The notes beneath the pieces were generated by a model that was not told the DNA's origin, ran no database searches, and saw only the letters and a program-made list of their open reading frames with translations. Below are positions 46,001-56,464 of a stretch of 64,000 nt of DNA, in pieces. This DNA comes from Chaetomium olivaceum (lineage: Eukaryota > Ascomycota > Sordariomycetes > Sordariales > Chaetomiaceae), in contig JAYWVB010000043.1 of NCBI GenBank assembly GCA_039881045.1, forward strand, positions 124,001 through 188,000, given 5' to 3'. Positions within the stretch are counted from its first letter, which is position 1, and each line of letters begins with the position of its first letter. A program made the translations under genes and the position numbers.

Positions 46001-48730
46001 GCCCGATCCTCGAACACCTCTGTTTCTACGACTACGCATCCTTCGTCGTTCTGAAAAAAGAGCATGGTCATCGGCGAGGACCAACTTCGGTTCCGTTTCC
46101 ACCATCGGCAACAGTTTGTAAAGGATGGATTCAATGCCTCCGAACTCCCAACGGGACAGCAGTACCCGTTTTTCATGGGTCGTCTCACAGACGAGTTTGA
46201 AGAGCAGGACGAGAAATTTGTAAGAAGGTAAGTAGCAGATCCTCTTGGCGTAAAAGAACAAGGGTTTACAAGTCACATACAGAAACGCAGTCCTGCACCT
46301 CGCCCTCTTCGTTCCATGGCAAAGGTTTCAATCTGAGCCGGCGGACGATATGCCAGGACTTTGGCGATCGCTCGAGGGGCAGCTGGGCGCCCGAATCCGC
46401 TCACACGTGCAGAACATCGCTCTGCTACGCGTCTCGGCGGACGATGCCCGTGCTGATCGAAAGCTGCAAGGGCTAGAACAGGAAAACGAAGACGTCGTCG
46501 ACGGGTTCGACTTTGACGACCGGGAGGGGTACGATGACGGCGTCGATGAGGACGTGGAGAGTATCAGTCCACAAGCCCACTACGAAGCCTTTCTGGATGT
46601 CCTATCCGCGGTCCGACGTAGCGAGATCAAGGATATGGCGACGACCTCGGCGTTGAGGCGCTTGGACGAAGAGGCGAGGGCAGTTGATCCAAGCCAGGAC
46701 GACAGCACTGCTGGGCAACGCGGTCGCCAGTTCTATACCATGTTGCAGGATCTGCAAGATTCGCCGTTCCGCGGTATGGGACTTCCGAGCCGCGAGGAGA
46801 TCGACGCGGTATTGAAGATCCAGAAGAAAGAGGACAGCACCGTGACGGCGAAGATCCAGGGCAGGCAAACGAATCCGTCTTCTGCGCCTGCCGGCGAGCC
46901 CCACGGGAGCCCACGGTGGCCCGTTCACGGAGGTGAAAGATCGCCAGAAGGGGTCGGCCCGCGCGGACAGATGCGGCTCGAACTTGGCCGTCATGCAACG
47001 TACGTCGATGTGGCCCTGGGGCTCACAAGGCACTGGACCCTGAACAAGCTCCAATCGATGGCGGTCTTGCTGCCGGCAGCGTTTCTTGACGAGCGCGGCA
47101 CACGGCTGCAGGAAGAGGGTGGTCGGCAGCATTTCCAGTACGTCGGCGGCGAGGGCGGCACGGGCAAATCTCGCGTCATCCACGCCATCAAAGACATGTT
47201 CCGGCTGAAAGACGGTCTCCACACGCTGCTCCTGACGGGGGCTAGCGGTAACGCAGCCGCGCTCATCGGTGGAGTGACCCTCCACTCGGCGGCGAACATT
47301 GCGTTCGAGGGCAGGGCCGCGACAGCCAAGAACGCCTCGGAAGAAGAGAAGCTGCGGTGGAAAAACATGACCATGTTAGTTATCGACGAGATCAGCCAGG
47401 TGGGGGGTCTCACACTCGCGGCAGTCGATAGCCGCCTGAAGCAATACAGAGATGACCAGCATCGTCCGTTCGGCGGGATCCCGATGGTCCTGTTCTTCGG
47501 CGACTTCTTCCAGTTCGATCCCGTCCTGCAGACCAGCCTGCTCTTGCCAACGCCTAGAGACCGCGGCGGACAGAAACAGGAGAGCCTGGCGAATCATCTC
47601 GCAGCACACAAGCTGTTTCTCCAGTTCACAACCGTCGTCATCCTCCGGGAGCAGGTCCGCGCGGCCGGTTGTCCAAGGCTGCGGGGCTTCCTCCGGCGCC
47701 TGCGCAACGGCGAGCAGACCGAGCTGGACTTCCAGCGGCTATGCCAACGCCTCTATACACCGTCGTGCAAGTCCTCCTTCGTAGATGGCCTCCGAGCCAT
47801 CACGCCGCTGAACCAAGACCGGTGGGACCTGAACATGGCGGCCGTCGTCCAGTGGGCTCGTGCCCACGGTAAACACACCTCCATATTCGTGGCCAAGCAC
47901 GACACTGAGTCGGGGAAGCGATTGAGTGTGGGGGACCTATGCCACGTGCTCCGCTACGGAGACGACTCCAGCTCCCGACCCCCGGCCTGTTCTTCTACGC
48001 CCAAAGCATGCCGGTCGTGGTGACTCGCAACCAGTTTGTCGGGCTAAAGGTCGTCAACGGGGCGCCTTTCAAGGCCGTCGACATCTTTCCCGACCTCGCC
48101 GCCGGCACCATCGCGCTCGCCAGCGATGTGACTCTTCATCTTGGACCGCCGGTGGCCGTCCTCCTTCAGTCAGACGACAGCGCGGGCCTCGCCATCCCCG
48201 GGCTCCCCAACGGCACCGTCTTGATCAAGAGCAAGACGGTCGCCATCCCGAGCCAAATGCGGGGCAAAGAAGGCAGATGGAGGGGCAAGCCAGGTTTCAG
48301 GTGGGTCACCCACCGAACGGGGCCTCTCTGCACACCGGCCTTCGCCATGACAGATCAGAAGAGCCAAGGCAAGCAGTTCTCCAACGTGCTCGTCAACCTC
48401 AAAGGCGTCCACTCCAGCGGTACGGCGACTCGACCCAGCTTCATGAGCTTGTACGTGCAGCTGTCGAGGGCGCAGAGCTGGGACGGGCTGCATCTGTTTC
48501 GGAAACCGGCGCGTGGCGACTTTATCGAGCCGAAGAATGTGCTCGACAAAGACATGAGGGAAGCCATTCTCAAGCTGGAACGACGAGGTGAGGAAACCAG
48601 ACGGCGCTTCGAACAGGACCACGGAAACGAGACGTGGTTTCGGGAATGGGACGCCATGGCCGAATCAACGCAGGCCGCCGAAGCCGCCGACGAAGAGGAC
48701 GCGTCCCTCTGGACCGAGGCGGGAATCTAA

Positions 48731-49285
48731 CGCAGAAAGTCTCTTTCAGAGTTGCTTCTATAGTGTAATACACCACCTCTTAATGACGTTTTCGTCTTTG
48801 TGGCCTCCGGGCGAGAAGCAGGTTCATTGTGATCATGACGGTGTCTGGTTTTGTTTCCGGCGAATAACGAGCCAAGAAACCGGAAACGGCCTCTCCGACG
48901 GAGCCAAGCAGAAAGAGAACAAAGAAGACAGACGGCGCCTCCGGCCAAGCCAAGCAGGAAATAAACAAAGAACCTGCCTTGGGGTACGCCATCTCATTGG
49001 CCCTCATGAATCGGGGGCAGCCCCACAGCTGAATTTCAGCGAGAGAGGCCCTAACAGACCGTCCGTGCACCACCACTGCCAAGCCCCAACTTCGAGACGC
49101 TCATCGTCCGAGACAACTTCCTCCACGCAAAACAAGATGGCTCCTTCTACCATCGTTAGGATAATGACAGTAAAACTTCACAGTATACAGGGAGAAATGG
49201 TACGGCTTTTTTGATGGGGCGTTTTATGGGGCGGAACTGGTCCGTGCTTGGAGCATACCATCTTTCTGGTCATGGTTTTTCTCGG
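48731..49285. other. 3' flank of the Helitron gene, nothing coding
   Basis: Contains the hairpin candidate GCTGA-ATT-TCAGC near 49030-49042. Open frames do not resemble any protein. Confidence 0.35.
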
Positions 49286-49728
49286 AAAAGGAACCTTTCG
49301 GAAGTACTCGTTCCTCGTACGTTCCTCCAGGCAAAGGAACCTTTCGGAAGTACTCGTTCCTCGTACGTTCCTCCAGGCAAAGGAACCTTTCGGAAGTACT
49401 CGTTCCTCGTACGTTCCTCCAGGCAAAGGAACCTTTCGGAAGTACTCGTTCCTCGTACGTTCCTCCAGGCAAGGAACCTTTCGGAAGTACTCGTTCCTCG
49501 TACGTTCCTCCAGGCACTCGTTCCTCGTACGTTCCTCCAGGCAAAAGGAACCTTTCGGAAGTACTCGTTCCTCGTACGTTCCTCCAGGCAAAAGGAACCT
49601 TTCGGAAGTACTCGTTCCTCGTACGTTCCTCCAGGCAAAGGAACCTTTCGGAAGTACTCGTTCCTCGTACGTTCCTCCAGGCAAAGGAACCTTTCGGAAG
49701 TACTCGTTCCTCGTACGTTCCTCCAGGC
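49286..49728. repeat. 46-bp tandem repeat array, about 9.6 copies
   Basis: Units begin AAAGGAACCTTTCGGAAGTA and end TCGTACGTTCCTCCAGGC. Nine nearly identical full units plus one partial unit (27 bp, after the fifth) are present; variation is mainly in the number of A at the unit start (2 to 4). Because 46 is not a multiple of three, the array stays open in all frames on both strands; the resulting open frames of 150-180 codons are repeats of the same peptide and are not genes. It lies 555 bp downstream of the Helitron stop codon. Confidence 0.95.
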
Positions 49729-51259
49729 ACCCATCCCTGTGTTGTAATCTTTTCTCTCTTTTCCTTAGCTTTCGATTAACATAATAGAGTGGTACTTGCA
49801 GTGCCTTTGAGCCTCGCGATCCCTATCGCTCATCCCTCACACTCTACATCCTAGCACTGTCTCCCCCCCCCACCATTGTCACCAGTCCCGTATATCATTT
49901 TTGCCTCGGACTGACGTCGCCGCCGCTGCGTAAAACGCGTGGCAAAGCCGCCGGTGCCGTTGCTTCGCATGTCGCATTGTCCCATATGTTCAATGCTCAA
50001 AGCTTGCGCTCCGAACGATTCGGTACTGCATGAGAGTGGTCAGCAAGTCGATCTAACAAGATGCAAGAGCAAAAGTGTGATGATAAATGCGAACACATAC
50101 CATTGCAAGCGGCCTTTACGATATCGGCGCCACCCGTTGCCTAGACGGTGAGGCCGAAAACCAGAAGGCTGGCCGTAATGAATGGCACACGAAGAGCCCT
50201 CATTGTTGCATCCCTGACGCGGATATGTTGATCCGCGTGCGTCTGCATCAACAGTGCAATGTCTGTGGCGCTAGTGCCGTCGCCAACCTTGTTGGCGATC
50301 TTGAGGTTGGACCTGTTTTGCAGCTGCATAACGACACCAAAGGTACCCTCGAACGGGACTGGTCAAGTCGAGCATTGTAAGGGAACAACCTTCCAAGATG
50401 TGGGGGGGATGTCTCCGGGTTTTCTTACGATTGTGAGCCGGGCGATACGACCGCCTGAAAATCCAATTCATTCTCTTTTCCTTGGGAATTGTGGAAATTG
50501 TGGTAATATGTGCCAAATGGATGGGTAGCGAAAGAGGGAGGGTGTGAGGGTTGGCCATCATGGAATATTTTGGCAGCAGAGCACCGGATAAGTAGATAGA
50601 CAAGGAGCTGTGCACGTGATTATCTCTGCTTGCTTTCTAGAATTAGGTGATCTAGTAAGCTGTCCGTGGTCCTGGTAATATTTGGCGTTGATCGGTTCGC
50701 TGGGCTGGGTTCGTTGAGTGACTTAGCGAGTGTTGACCGTGTGGTTTTGGAAATGGGTGACCGATCGGTCTGCATGCCAAAGACGGCAATCGCCTACCTT
50801 ATATACACAATAAAGATCACGTGTGACCGATATCAAAGCGTCCAGCTTCTTGCTATCCTTTATGGTACTGTTATCTTATTCTTCTGCGTGCACTGTGAGG
50901 CTTTCTAGTCGTATCTATTCTTCCCCATAAACCACTGGTAACTTCTCTGCTTGACTACATCGGAGTCTTGAATAAAGGATCGACAACTGAGCACCCACCA
51001 TTCGACGTAGAAAGCTCCGGAACTTGACGTTTTCTGCTCTTTGCCTGTCTGCCCCCAGCGTGAGAAGTCGCCAGAACAAGCACGTATGGGGCGAGCGCGC
51101 GGTAACCAAGACGTCCCGTCATTCTTATTGGAGACGGAAAAAGGGGCTCGGGTCCTCGCTTTCTCTGCTCTGCAACACTGCCAGACGGGAGAGTCCGGTC
51201 AAATAAACCTCAACGCTGCAAACCCAGAGGTCAGAACAGCCTTCGACCGAAGCATATAG
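49729..51259. other. Intergenic, nothing firmly supported
   Basis: A short minus-strand stretch at 50141-50329 (RSNLKIANKVGDGTSATDIA ... LRVPFITASLLVFGLTV) looks protein-like with one hydrophobic segment and may be a relic, but has no recognisable family and no extension. Confidence 0.35.
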
Positions 51260-51970
51260 CGGTCTGCCTCGCCAACTCCAGCGACTGTGATACTGACCTG
51301 GGTGTCCCGGAAATTCATTCAGATACTCGAGCACGAGAGCATCGCTAGTTGTGTGACTATTGCCAAGGCATCGGTATACTATGACGCCGGCAGAGTGCTC
51401 AAGTGAGTTGGCCCACGTTCGTGTGTTCAACTGACTGTACCAAAAGTGACACTGACGGATTTGGCGCCCAGGATTGGAACGTCGCCGTGTCAGACGAGCT
51501 ACTAGACCAGGCCAAGGTGCTGTTCACAGACAACCAGGATTATGAGACGCTGCAACCCGTCGTAGCCCAAGTCTCTCATTCACACATGCCCGCTGTCCAA
51601 GCTGAAGGAGGTTGCCTTCACCTTCTTTCCCGTGCCCGCCTCTGAGCCGTTTATCAACTGAGATCCCGACAAATGCGAGCGCAGCCACGGCGGGATTTGG
51701 TACCCCAAACTCGAGCCCTTCGCTCAGAATTTGCTCGACACCCAAAACTACACTGACCTGGATGACCTTGTCGGCGACATGGACCTGGATGAAGAATGGG
51801 GCTACGCAAACCTGAATTTGGACCGAGTGCCGATCGAGTACATCAAGCGCAAGAACGAGACGATCTGCGAGTCCCAGCCGGGTCTTCCTAGCCTGATGGC
51901 CTCGCTCTCATTATCTCCTGACCCGAGGAGGGGCGGACACGGGCTGTCCCGGGGAAGGTCGCGAGGATGA
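51260..51970 (+). pseudogene. Decayed gene of unknown family
   Basis: Protein-like sequence runs through two frames: DWNVAVSDELLDQAKVLFTD up to about 51570, then in the next frame KLKEVAFTFFPVPASEPFIN, an in-frame TGA, DPDKCERSHGGIWYPKLEPF, and DLDDLVGDMDLDEEWGYANL with DRVPIEYIKRKNE. A TGA about 60 codons before the end and a frame change make it non-functional as sequenced. Upstream, HESIASCVTIAKAS near 51330 is probably part of the same gene. Family not identified. Confidence 0.5.
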
Positions 51971-52670
51971 CCCGAAATATTCGGAAGTGATTTACGCGAC
52001 AAGATTTCGCCTGAAGGGACCCCCAGACCCTCGATTGGATAGGAATCGGCATGTTTAGGGCACAGGCGGCATCGGAAACAATGGAGTCTCTCGCACGTCA
52101 CAACCGATCAAAAATTGTGAGGCGGCGGGTTACAGCTCGTTGGGTTAGGTGGCTAGTTGTGTGTCCAGCGAACACCCGGAGCTGAGGGACGTCCACGTGT
52201 GCAGGGCCAGTCAGAAGACGCCTCACTGCCAGCGTGTTCGGGATTCGCAGTGGCATATTTGGGATTGAGACACTGAGTCTGAAATTGCTGGAGAGTGTGG
52301 AGCTGCAAAGCCGGAAAAGGGGGTTGTGGCTGACGGAACCCTGTATTGACCTACCAAAACGGTGGCTGTGCTTGGGCGGCCCCACGGTCTGGCATTCAAA
52401 ACATGCTGTGCAGCCTTGCGCCAACACAACACACCCCAGTTCAGCCCCTGGAATCGTGGCCGAGTCATCCACAACTCGAAGCCCATGCAGCCCATGCAGC
52501 CCATGATGGCGGCCCACAGCTGGTCACGCTCGCGCGCGCCAGTTCTCCTGCGCTGGAGCCCTGGGCCCCTTTTTTTCCCATGGATTGTTCTACCTTCGGG
52601 TGAGGGTCTTTAGGGCTTTTTCCCTTCTTTTCCTTGCACCGACAACTCGACCTCCGGTTACTTCGCGGCA
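51971..52670. promoter_or_regulatory. Upstream region of the MUG113-type gene
   Basis: About 700 bp. Contains a short CCCATGCAG tandem repeat near 52485-52505. No other feature. Confidence 0.35.
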
Positions 52671-53864
52671 ATGCCTTTCTACGCCAATACACCCGAAGCG
52701 CGACTGGGCCGCGCCGACTCGAAGAACCCGTCGACGACATGCAGAGGTATCACCTCGGGTGGTCGCCCATGCCGTCGTCCACTGTCTGGAGATGACGAGC
52801 CACCGGCCAAGTCGCGCTTGAGACCCGCGAACACGGCTAACCTGGCCGACGAGAGCCTATACTGCTGGCAGCACAAAGACCAGGCGAGCGCCTCCGCGCA
52901 GTCAACCCCGGGTCCAAAGTTGTCTCATACGCCAATTCTTGAGGGGCGGTCGAGCATAGACACACTAGCCGAACGCCTGGGGCTAGTTCGCACGCAGTCC
53001 CAAAAGCCACAGCGACCTTGGGGAAGTGGGAACCCCTCAAGCAACACGACCCGGCCGAAAGCGAAAAGCACCTTTTGCTGCTGCTTCAGCCTCCCCTCCT
53101 TCGACTTCGACGAGGCCGAGCTCCCCCCGCGCCCGAAACCCTATCCGGTGCAGCCAATGTCCACTTCCCACAAACCGGGGGGTAAGAAGAAGAGCTCGAA
53201 CCGACGCAAAGCCTCCTCGCTCATCCCCGAAGACCTTCCGGAGGAGACGACCGCCCAACTCGTCGCCGAACTAGAAAAGACGGTCTCGCAGCAAGACGAA
53301 GCAGGATACATCTACATCTTCTGGCTAACGCCCGAATCCGAACCCGCCACTCCTCCCGCAGAGGCGGCCCGCTCTCTGCTCTCCCCGCCCTCCACGTCCG
53401 ACCGCGGCCGCCGGCCGAGCGACGTGCTTTCCACGTTCGCCCGGTTGGCCATCGGCGACGACGACAACAATGAAGATGGCCAGGGACAGCAAGGCAGCCA
53501 CGGCAGGAACAAGAAGAAAAAGATCCTGCTCAAGATTGGCCGGGCCACCAACGTGCAGCGGCGGCTCAACGAGTGGCAACGCCAGTGCGGCTACAACCTC
53601 TCGCTGATCCGCTACTACCCCTACGTGCCCTCGAGCAGCTCCGGCAGCGCAGTGGCGCGCAAGGTGCCGCACAGCCACAAGGTCGAGCGGCTGGTGCACC
53701 TCGAGCTGACGGGCCGCGGCCTGCGCGTAGCAGACCGCGAGAAGTGCGAGGCCTGTGGCCGGGAACACCGTGAGTGGTTTGAGGTCGAGGCGTCAAGGAG
53801 TGCCGTGGCGGATGTGGATGAGGTGGTGCGGCGGTGGTCGGATTGGGATGAGGGGCTGCTTTAG
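52671..53864 (+). CDS. MUG113 / T5orf172 (GIY-YIG superfamily) domain protein, 397 aa
   Basis: Single-exon, intact. The domain spans about residues 210-390: GYIYIFWLTPES (the GIY-YIG-like first strand), KILLKIGRATNVQRRLNEW (second motif with conserved Lys, Arg and Asn), then HKVERLVHLEL and CEACGREHREWFEV with the conserved Glu and a CxxC...H zinc-like site. The N terminus has a separate Cys/His cluster, TTCRGITSGGRPCRR ... LYCWQH, usual in the fungal members. Between them lies a Ser/Pro/Lys-rich linker. The domain is named after a meiotically up-regulated fission-yeast gene and a T5 phage protein; biochemical activity in fungi is not known. Confidence 0.88.
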   Translation: MPFYANTPEARLGRADSKNPSTTCRGITSGGRPCRRPLSGDDEPPAKSRLRPANTANLADESLYCWQHKDQASASAQSTPGPKLSHTPILEGRSSIDTLAERLGLVRTQSQKPQRPWGSGNPSSNTTRPKAKSTFCCCFSLPSFDFDEAELPPRPKPYPVQPMSTSHKPGGKKKSSNRRKASSLIPEDLPEETTAQLVAELEKTVSQQDEAGYIYIFWLTPESEPATPPAEAARSLLSPPSTSDRGRRPSDVLSTFARLAIGDDDNNEDGQGQQGSHGRNKKKKILLKIGRATNVQRRLNEWQRQCGYNLSLIRYYPYVPSSSSGSAVARKVPHSHKVERLVHLELTGRGLRVADREKCEACGREHREWFEVEASRSAVADVDEVVRRWSDWDEGLL

Positions 53865-54252
53865 GGCGGATGTTGCATTTGGCATTATTTTGGCGTTTGT
53901 TCTTGTGTTTTTGTGGGGCATTTGAAGGGTGCATCATAGCCATTTAAGAAGGACAATATCACACCGTTGAGCTCAAGAGAAACGTGGCGCTACTATCAAG
54001 TGGAAGTGTCGCTGGATAACAATATCCCCTCCCCAGGCTTGAATTCCGGATGCGCGCCCAACACAGATACCTAGGTACAGTAATCAATCACCATGCCTCT
54101 ATTAACAAAACGCCAGTAAAGCAACGCCGACCATGCTCCGAGCCCAACCTCACACCTATCAAACAACGCCAAACACCACCTATGCATGTACACCACCAAC
54201 ACTAACACCCCACCTTTAACCCCCACATCCCATCCGCCAAAACGCAGGCAGC
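53865..54252. other. Convergent 3' region, nothing supported
   Basis: Between the stop codons of the MUG113-type gene (+) and the small gene at 54253 (-). Confidence 0.4.
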
Positions 54253-54825
54253 TCACAACCCAGCACCACCAGCCCCCAGCACCACCGGCAGCGAGTTGAA
54301 CCCCACGATCCCATCGGCCAACAACTCCCCGCCACGGCGCATCGACACCCGCCGCCCGATGATGCCGTCGCTACCCACTTGCAACGAGAGCGCGGCGCCC
54401 AGGGCCGTCTCGGTGGAGGCGTTGGAGGTGTGGAGGGTGAACTGCTGCATCAGGCCGGCGTCGGCGAGCGGCTTGGTCAGGTCGCCTGTCATGCTGTACT
54501 CGCGCAGAGGTACGTGTTAGTGGGGCCGTGTGGTGCGGGGGAAGAGAGGGGGAGGAGGGAGGGGGGGGGGGGGACGGGAAAGGGGTAAGGGGAGGGCGTA
54601 CTGGATGGATACTAGTAGGCTGTCGTCGAAGGGGGGTTTGGAGGTGGTGGTGGTGTGCTTGGCGGCGGCGGGCTGGAAGAAACGGACGTGGGTGGCGTGG
54701 GCGCTCGAGGGCGAGGTCGGGTTTAGGAAGAGTAGATTTCCGAGGCTGCCGTAGCCAGTGGGGGAAGAGAGGTCGACGCGGGCGCCGATGCGCGGGGTGG
54801 AGGAGGGGGTTTCGGGGCCGCACAT
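54253..54825 (-). CDS. Small uncharacterised protein, 154 aa
   Basis: Exons 54602-54825 and 54253-54493 with a 108-nt intron (GTACGC...TACAG) that contains a run of 13 C (minus strand). The joined frame is exact. The protein begins MCGPETPSSTPRIGARVDLS and ends VVLGAGGAGL; the middle (TGDLTKPLADAGLMQQFTLH ... GAALSLQVGSDG) has alternating polar and hydrophobic residues suggesting beta strands. No signal peptide or membrane helix. I do not recognise the family; an unseen further exon is possible. Confidence 0.55.
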
Positions 54826-55780
54826 GTTGACTTGACTGGTTCGGGGGTAGTACTACTGCTTTTGGTAGGTGGGTTGGATGTGGTCTAGGTATACACCGCG
54901 GTAGGCCGTGGGTGATGAAGGAGGGTAAGCCAACAGGGTCCACGGGAGGCGTATGGATGATATGGGCTTGCAAGTCAAGTTGACGTTGTGATCGAGTTGG
55001 ATGAAGTGAATATTCGGATTCGAGATGGTAGGTAGAACATTCTGGCCTTTATTCTCTCCTGTTAACCCCTTGAATATAACTTGCTCCATTCCACGCTCCA
55101 TTCCACTTTCTGTCTCGGAACATGAGCCTGAGTCGCGGCCTGCCCTGTGAGCTAGTAGCCATCAAGGTAGTACCTTAGTCCTCAAGGTGCCCTGATCAGC
55201 ACTCCGTTGTCTCGTTTGAGCCTGCATCGAGACCTGCTAAAGATGCCCAGATCGCCCAACAAGGGACCGCCACAAACCAATCAGGCCCGCTGAAACATGC
55301 AAAAACTGCCGCTTTGGTCGTTTATTCCCCTTGGCGCTCGTTTGAGCACTGGCCACCCGCCCCTCACCAGGCCACACCAGGCCACGCCAGGCCGATTTGA
55401 GCACATTTGCGCGGGTAAATTGCGGGGCATTTCAACACACACCTGACGCGTGTCAAGAGCAAATGCAGCCCTCCTTCCAAGGTTCCCAGGCAGGCACGCA
55501 GAGAACCTGACGCGACGTGCTCCACGACAAGTGCAACTCCAGACAACTTGCTCACTGGCTGGCACTCATCACTCACGCAACTAACTGCGCACCTTGATGA
55601 GCACGTTTCGCCATTTCGCCATTCTCATCCCGTCCGAACCCTAAAACCTGCAGCAGACGGCCCACCAGCCGTAAGAGAGTCAAAATGGTCAACTTCGGCA
55701 ACCTCCTCCAGTACCTTGCCCTGCAATCACCGCTGGACACCACCACAGACAACAGCAACACCACTCTCAATCTTGCCAAG
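54826..55780. promoter_or_regulatory. Divergent region upstream of the small gene and the superoxide dismutase gene
   Basis: About 950 bp. The last 90 bp before 55781 are C/A-rich leader. A 13-bp segment CACCAGGCCACGC-like is repeated near 55370-55395. Nothing else stands out. Confidence 0.4.
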
Positions 55781-56464
55781 ATGGGTCTTACCGCTTACAC
55801 TCTTCCGGCCTTGCCGTACTCTTATGATGCGCTCGAGCCTCACATCTCGGCCCAGATCATGGAACTGCACCACAGCAAGCACCACCAGGCTTACGTAACC
55901 AACCTCAACAAAGCCCTCGAGTCGCATGTCGCCGCCGTCGCGTCGGATGATGTGGCTGGCCAAATCGCTCTGCAGCAAGTCATCAAGTTCAACGGCGGTG
56001 GCCACATCAACCACTCGCTGTTCTGGAAGAACTTGGCGCCAGCGGGGAGCAATGAGGCGAGCCTGGACCGGGCGGCCGGCTTGGTGGGCGAGATTGAGAA
56101 GACGTGGGGAAGCTTCGACTCTTTCAAGAAGGCATTCTCTGCGGCACTGCTGGGGCTTCAGGGGAGTGGCTGGGGCTGGCTGGTCAAGGAAGCCGGGAAC
56201 GGGGCCGGGTTGCGCGTCGTCACGACCAAGGACCAGGACCCCGTCGTGGGCGGGGATGTGGCCATCTTTGGGGTCGACATGTGGGAGCATGCATACTACC
56301 TCCAGGTTGGTCCCCCTGCTATCTTCTTTTGCTGGCGTTTGCTGACGGAAATCTAGTACCTGAACGGGAAGGCTGCATATGTTGAGAATATCTGGAATGT
56401 TATCAACTGGCAAACGGCCCAGGAACGTTTCTCCGGGAGGTCTGAGGAGAAAACCGAGCTTTAA
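55781..56464 (+). CDS. Superoxide dismutase, Mn/Fe type, probably cytosolic
   Basis: Converts superoxide to oxygen and hydrogen peroxide. Exons are 55781-56305 and 56357-56464 with a 51-nt intron (GTTGGT...TCTAG), giving 210 aa. It starts MGLTAYTLPALPYSYDALEP and shows the four metal ligands: His in MELHHSKHHQAY, His in GGGHINHSLFWKNL, and Asp and His in DMWEHAYYLQY (across the splice site). Gly-Gly in FNGGGHINH and Gln in GLQGSGWGWL fit Mn specificity. There is no mitochondrial presequence, so a cytosolic Mn-SOD is likely. The frame is open upstream to an ATG at 55685 (32 more residues, low complexity); I treat that part as leader because family members start near MGLTAY. Confidence 0.93.

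Larger units (their letters stand above)
41712..48730 (+). mobile_element. Helitron-type rolling-circle element (coding core; ends not located)
   Basis: Defined by a Rep-helicase gene that is diagnostic for Helitrons. I could not fix the element ends. A possible 3' signal is the hairpin GCTGA-ATT-TCAGC near 49030-49042 followed about 10 bp later by CTAA, but the following base is C rather than T. The divergent gene at 39749-41231 and the 46-bp array at 49286-49728 may belong to the same element. Confidence 0.8.
41712..48730 (+). pseudogene. Helitron Rep-helicase polyprotein (one stop and four frameshifts as sequenced)
   Basis: The N-terminal third (41712-42580) is a Gln/Arg/Glu-rich coiled coil with internal repeats. 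Two introns follow (42581-42641 and 42834-42902), then Cys pairs CSVCYMKKKPRD and CKRCFPD, an in-frame TGA at 43300-43302, and CFTCRAAF in the same frame. Frame changes occur near 44210 and 44505. The Rep domain contains HLHGLLWL (the HUH motif) and CVKYSIKE and YIGNYATKL, candidate catalytic Tyr motifs. Another frame change lies near 46060; then a 55-nt intron 46228-46282 (GTAAGT...ACAG). The helicase has Walker A GGEGGTGKSRVI, Walker B LVIDEISQVGG, GDFFQFDPV, and after a last frame change near 47970 the Pif1/RecD2 C-terminal motif LYVQLSRAQSWDGLHL. Stop at 48728-48730. Apart from the breaks the protein is complete (over 2,100 codons). The breaks may be decay or sequence error. Confidence 0.88.

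Noticed and set aside
49030..49060. Hairpin GCTGA-ATT-TCAGC followed by CTAA as the definite Helitron 3' end
   Set aside because: The stem is only 5 bp and the base after CTAA is C, not the usual T; no second copy was available for comparison, so it is kept only as a weak candidate.
49178..49784. Open frames of 150-180 codons on both strands
   Set aside because: They are translations of the 46-bp tandem array; the same peptide repeats in every frame because the unit is not a multiple of three.
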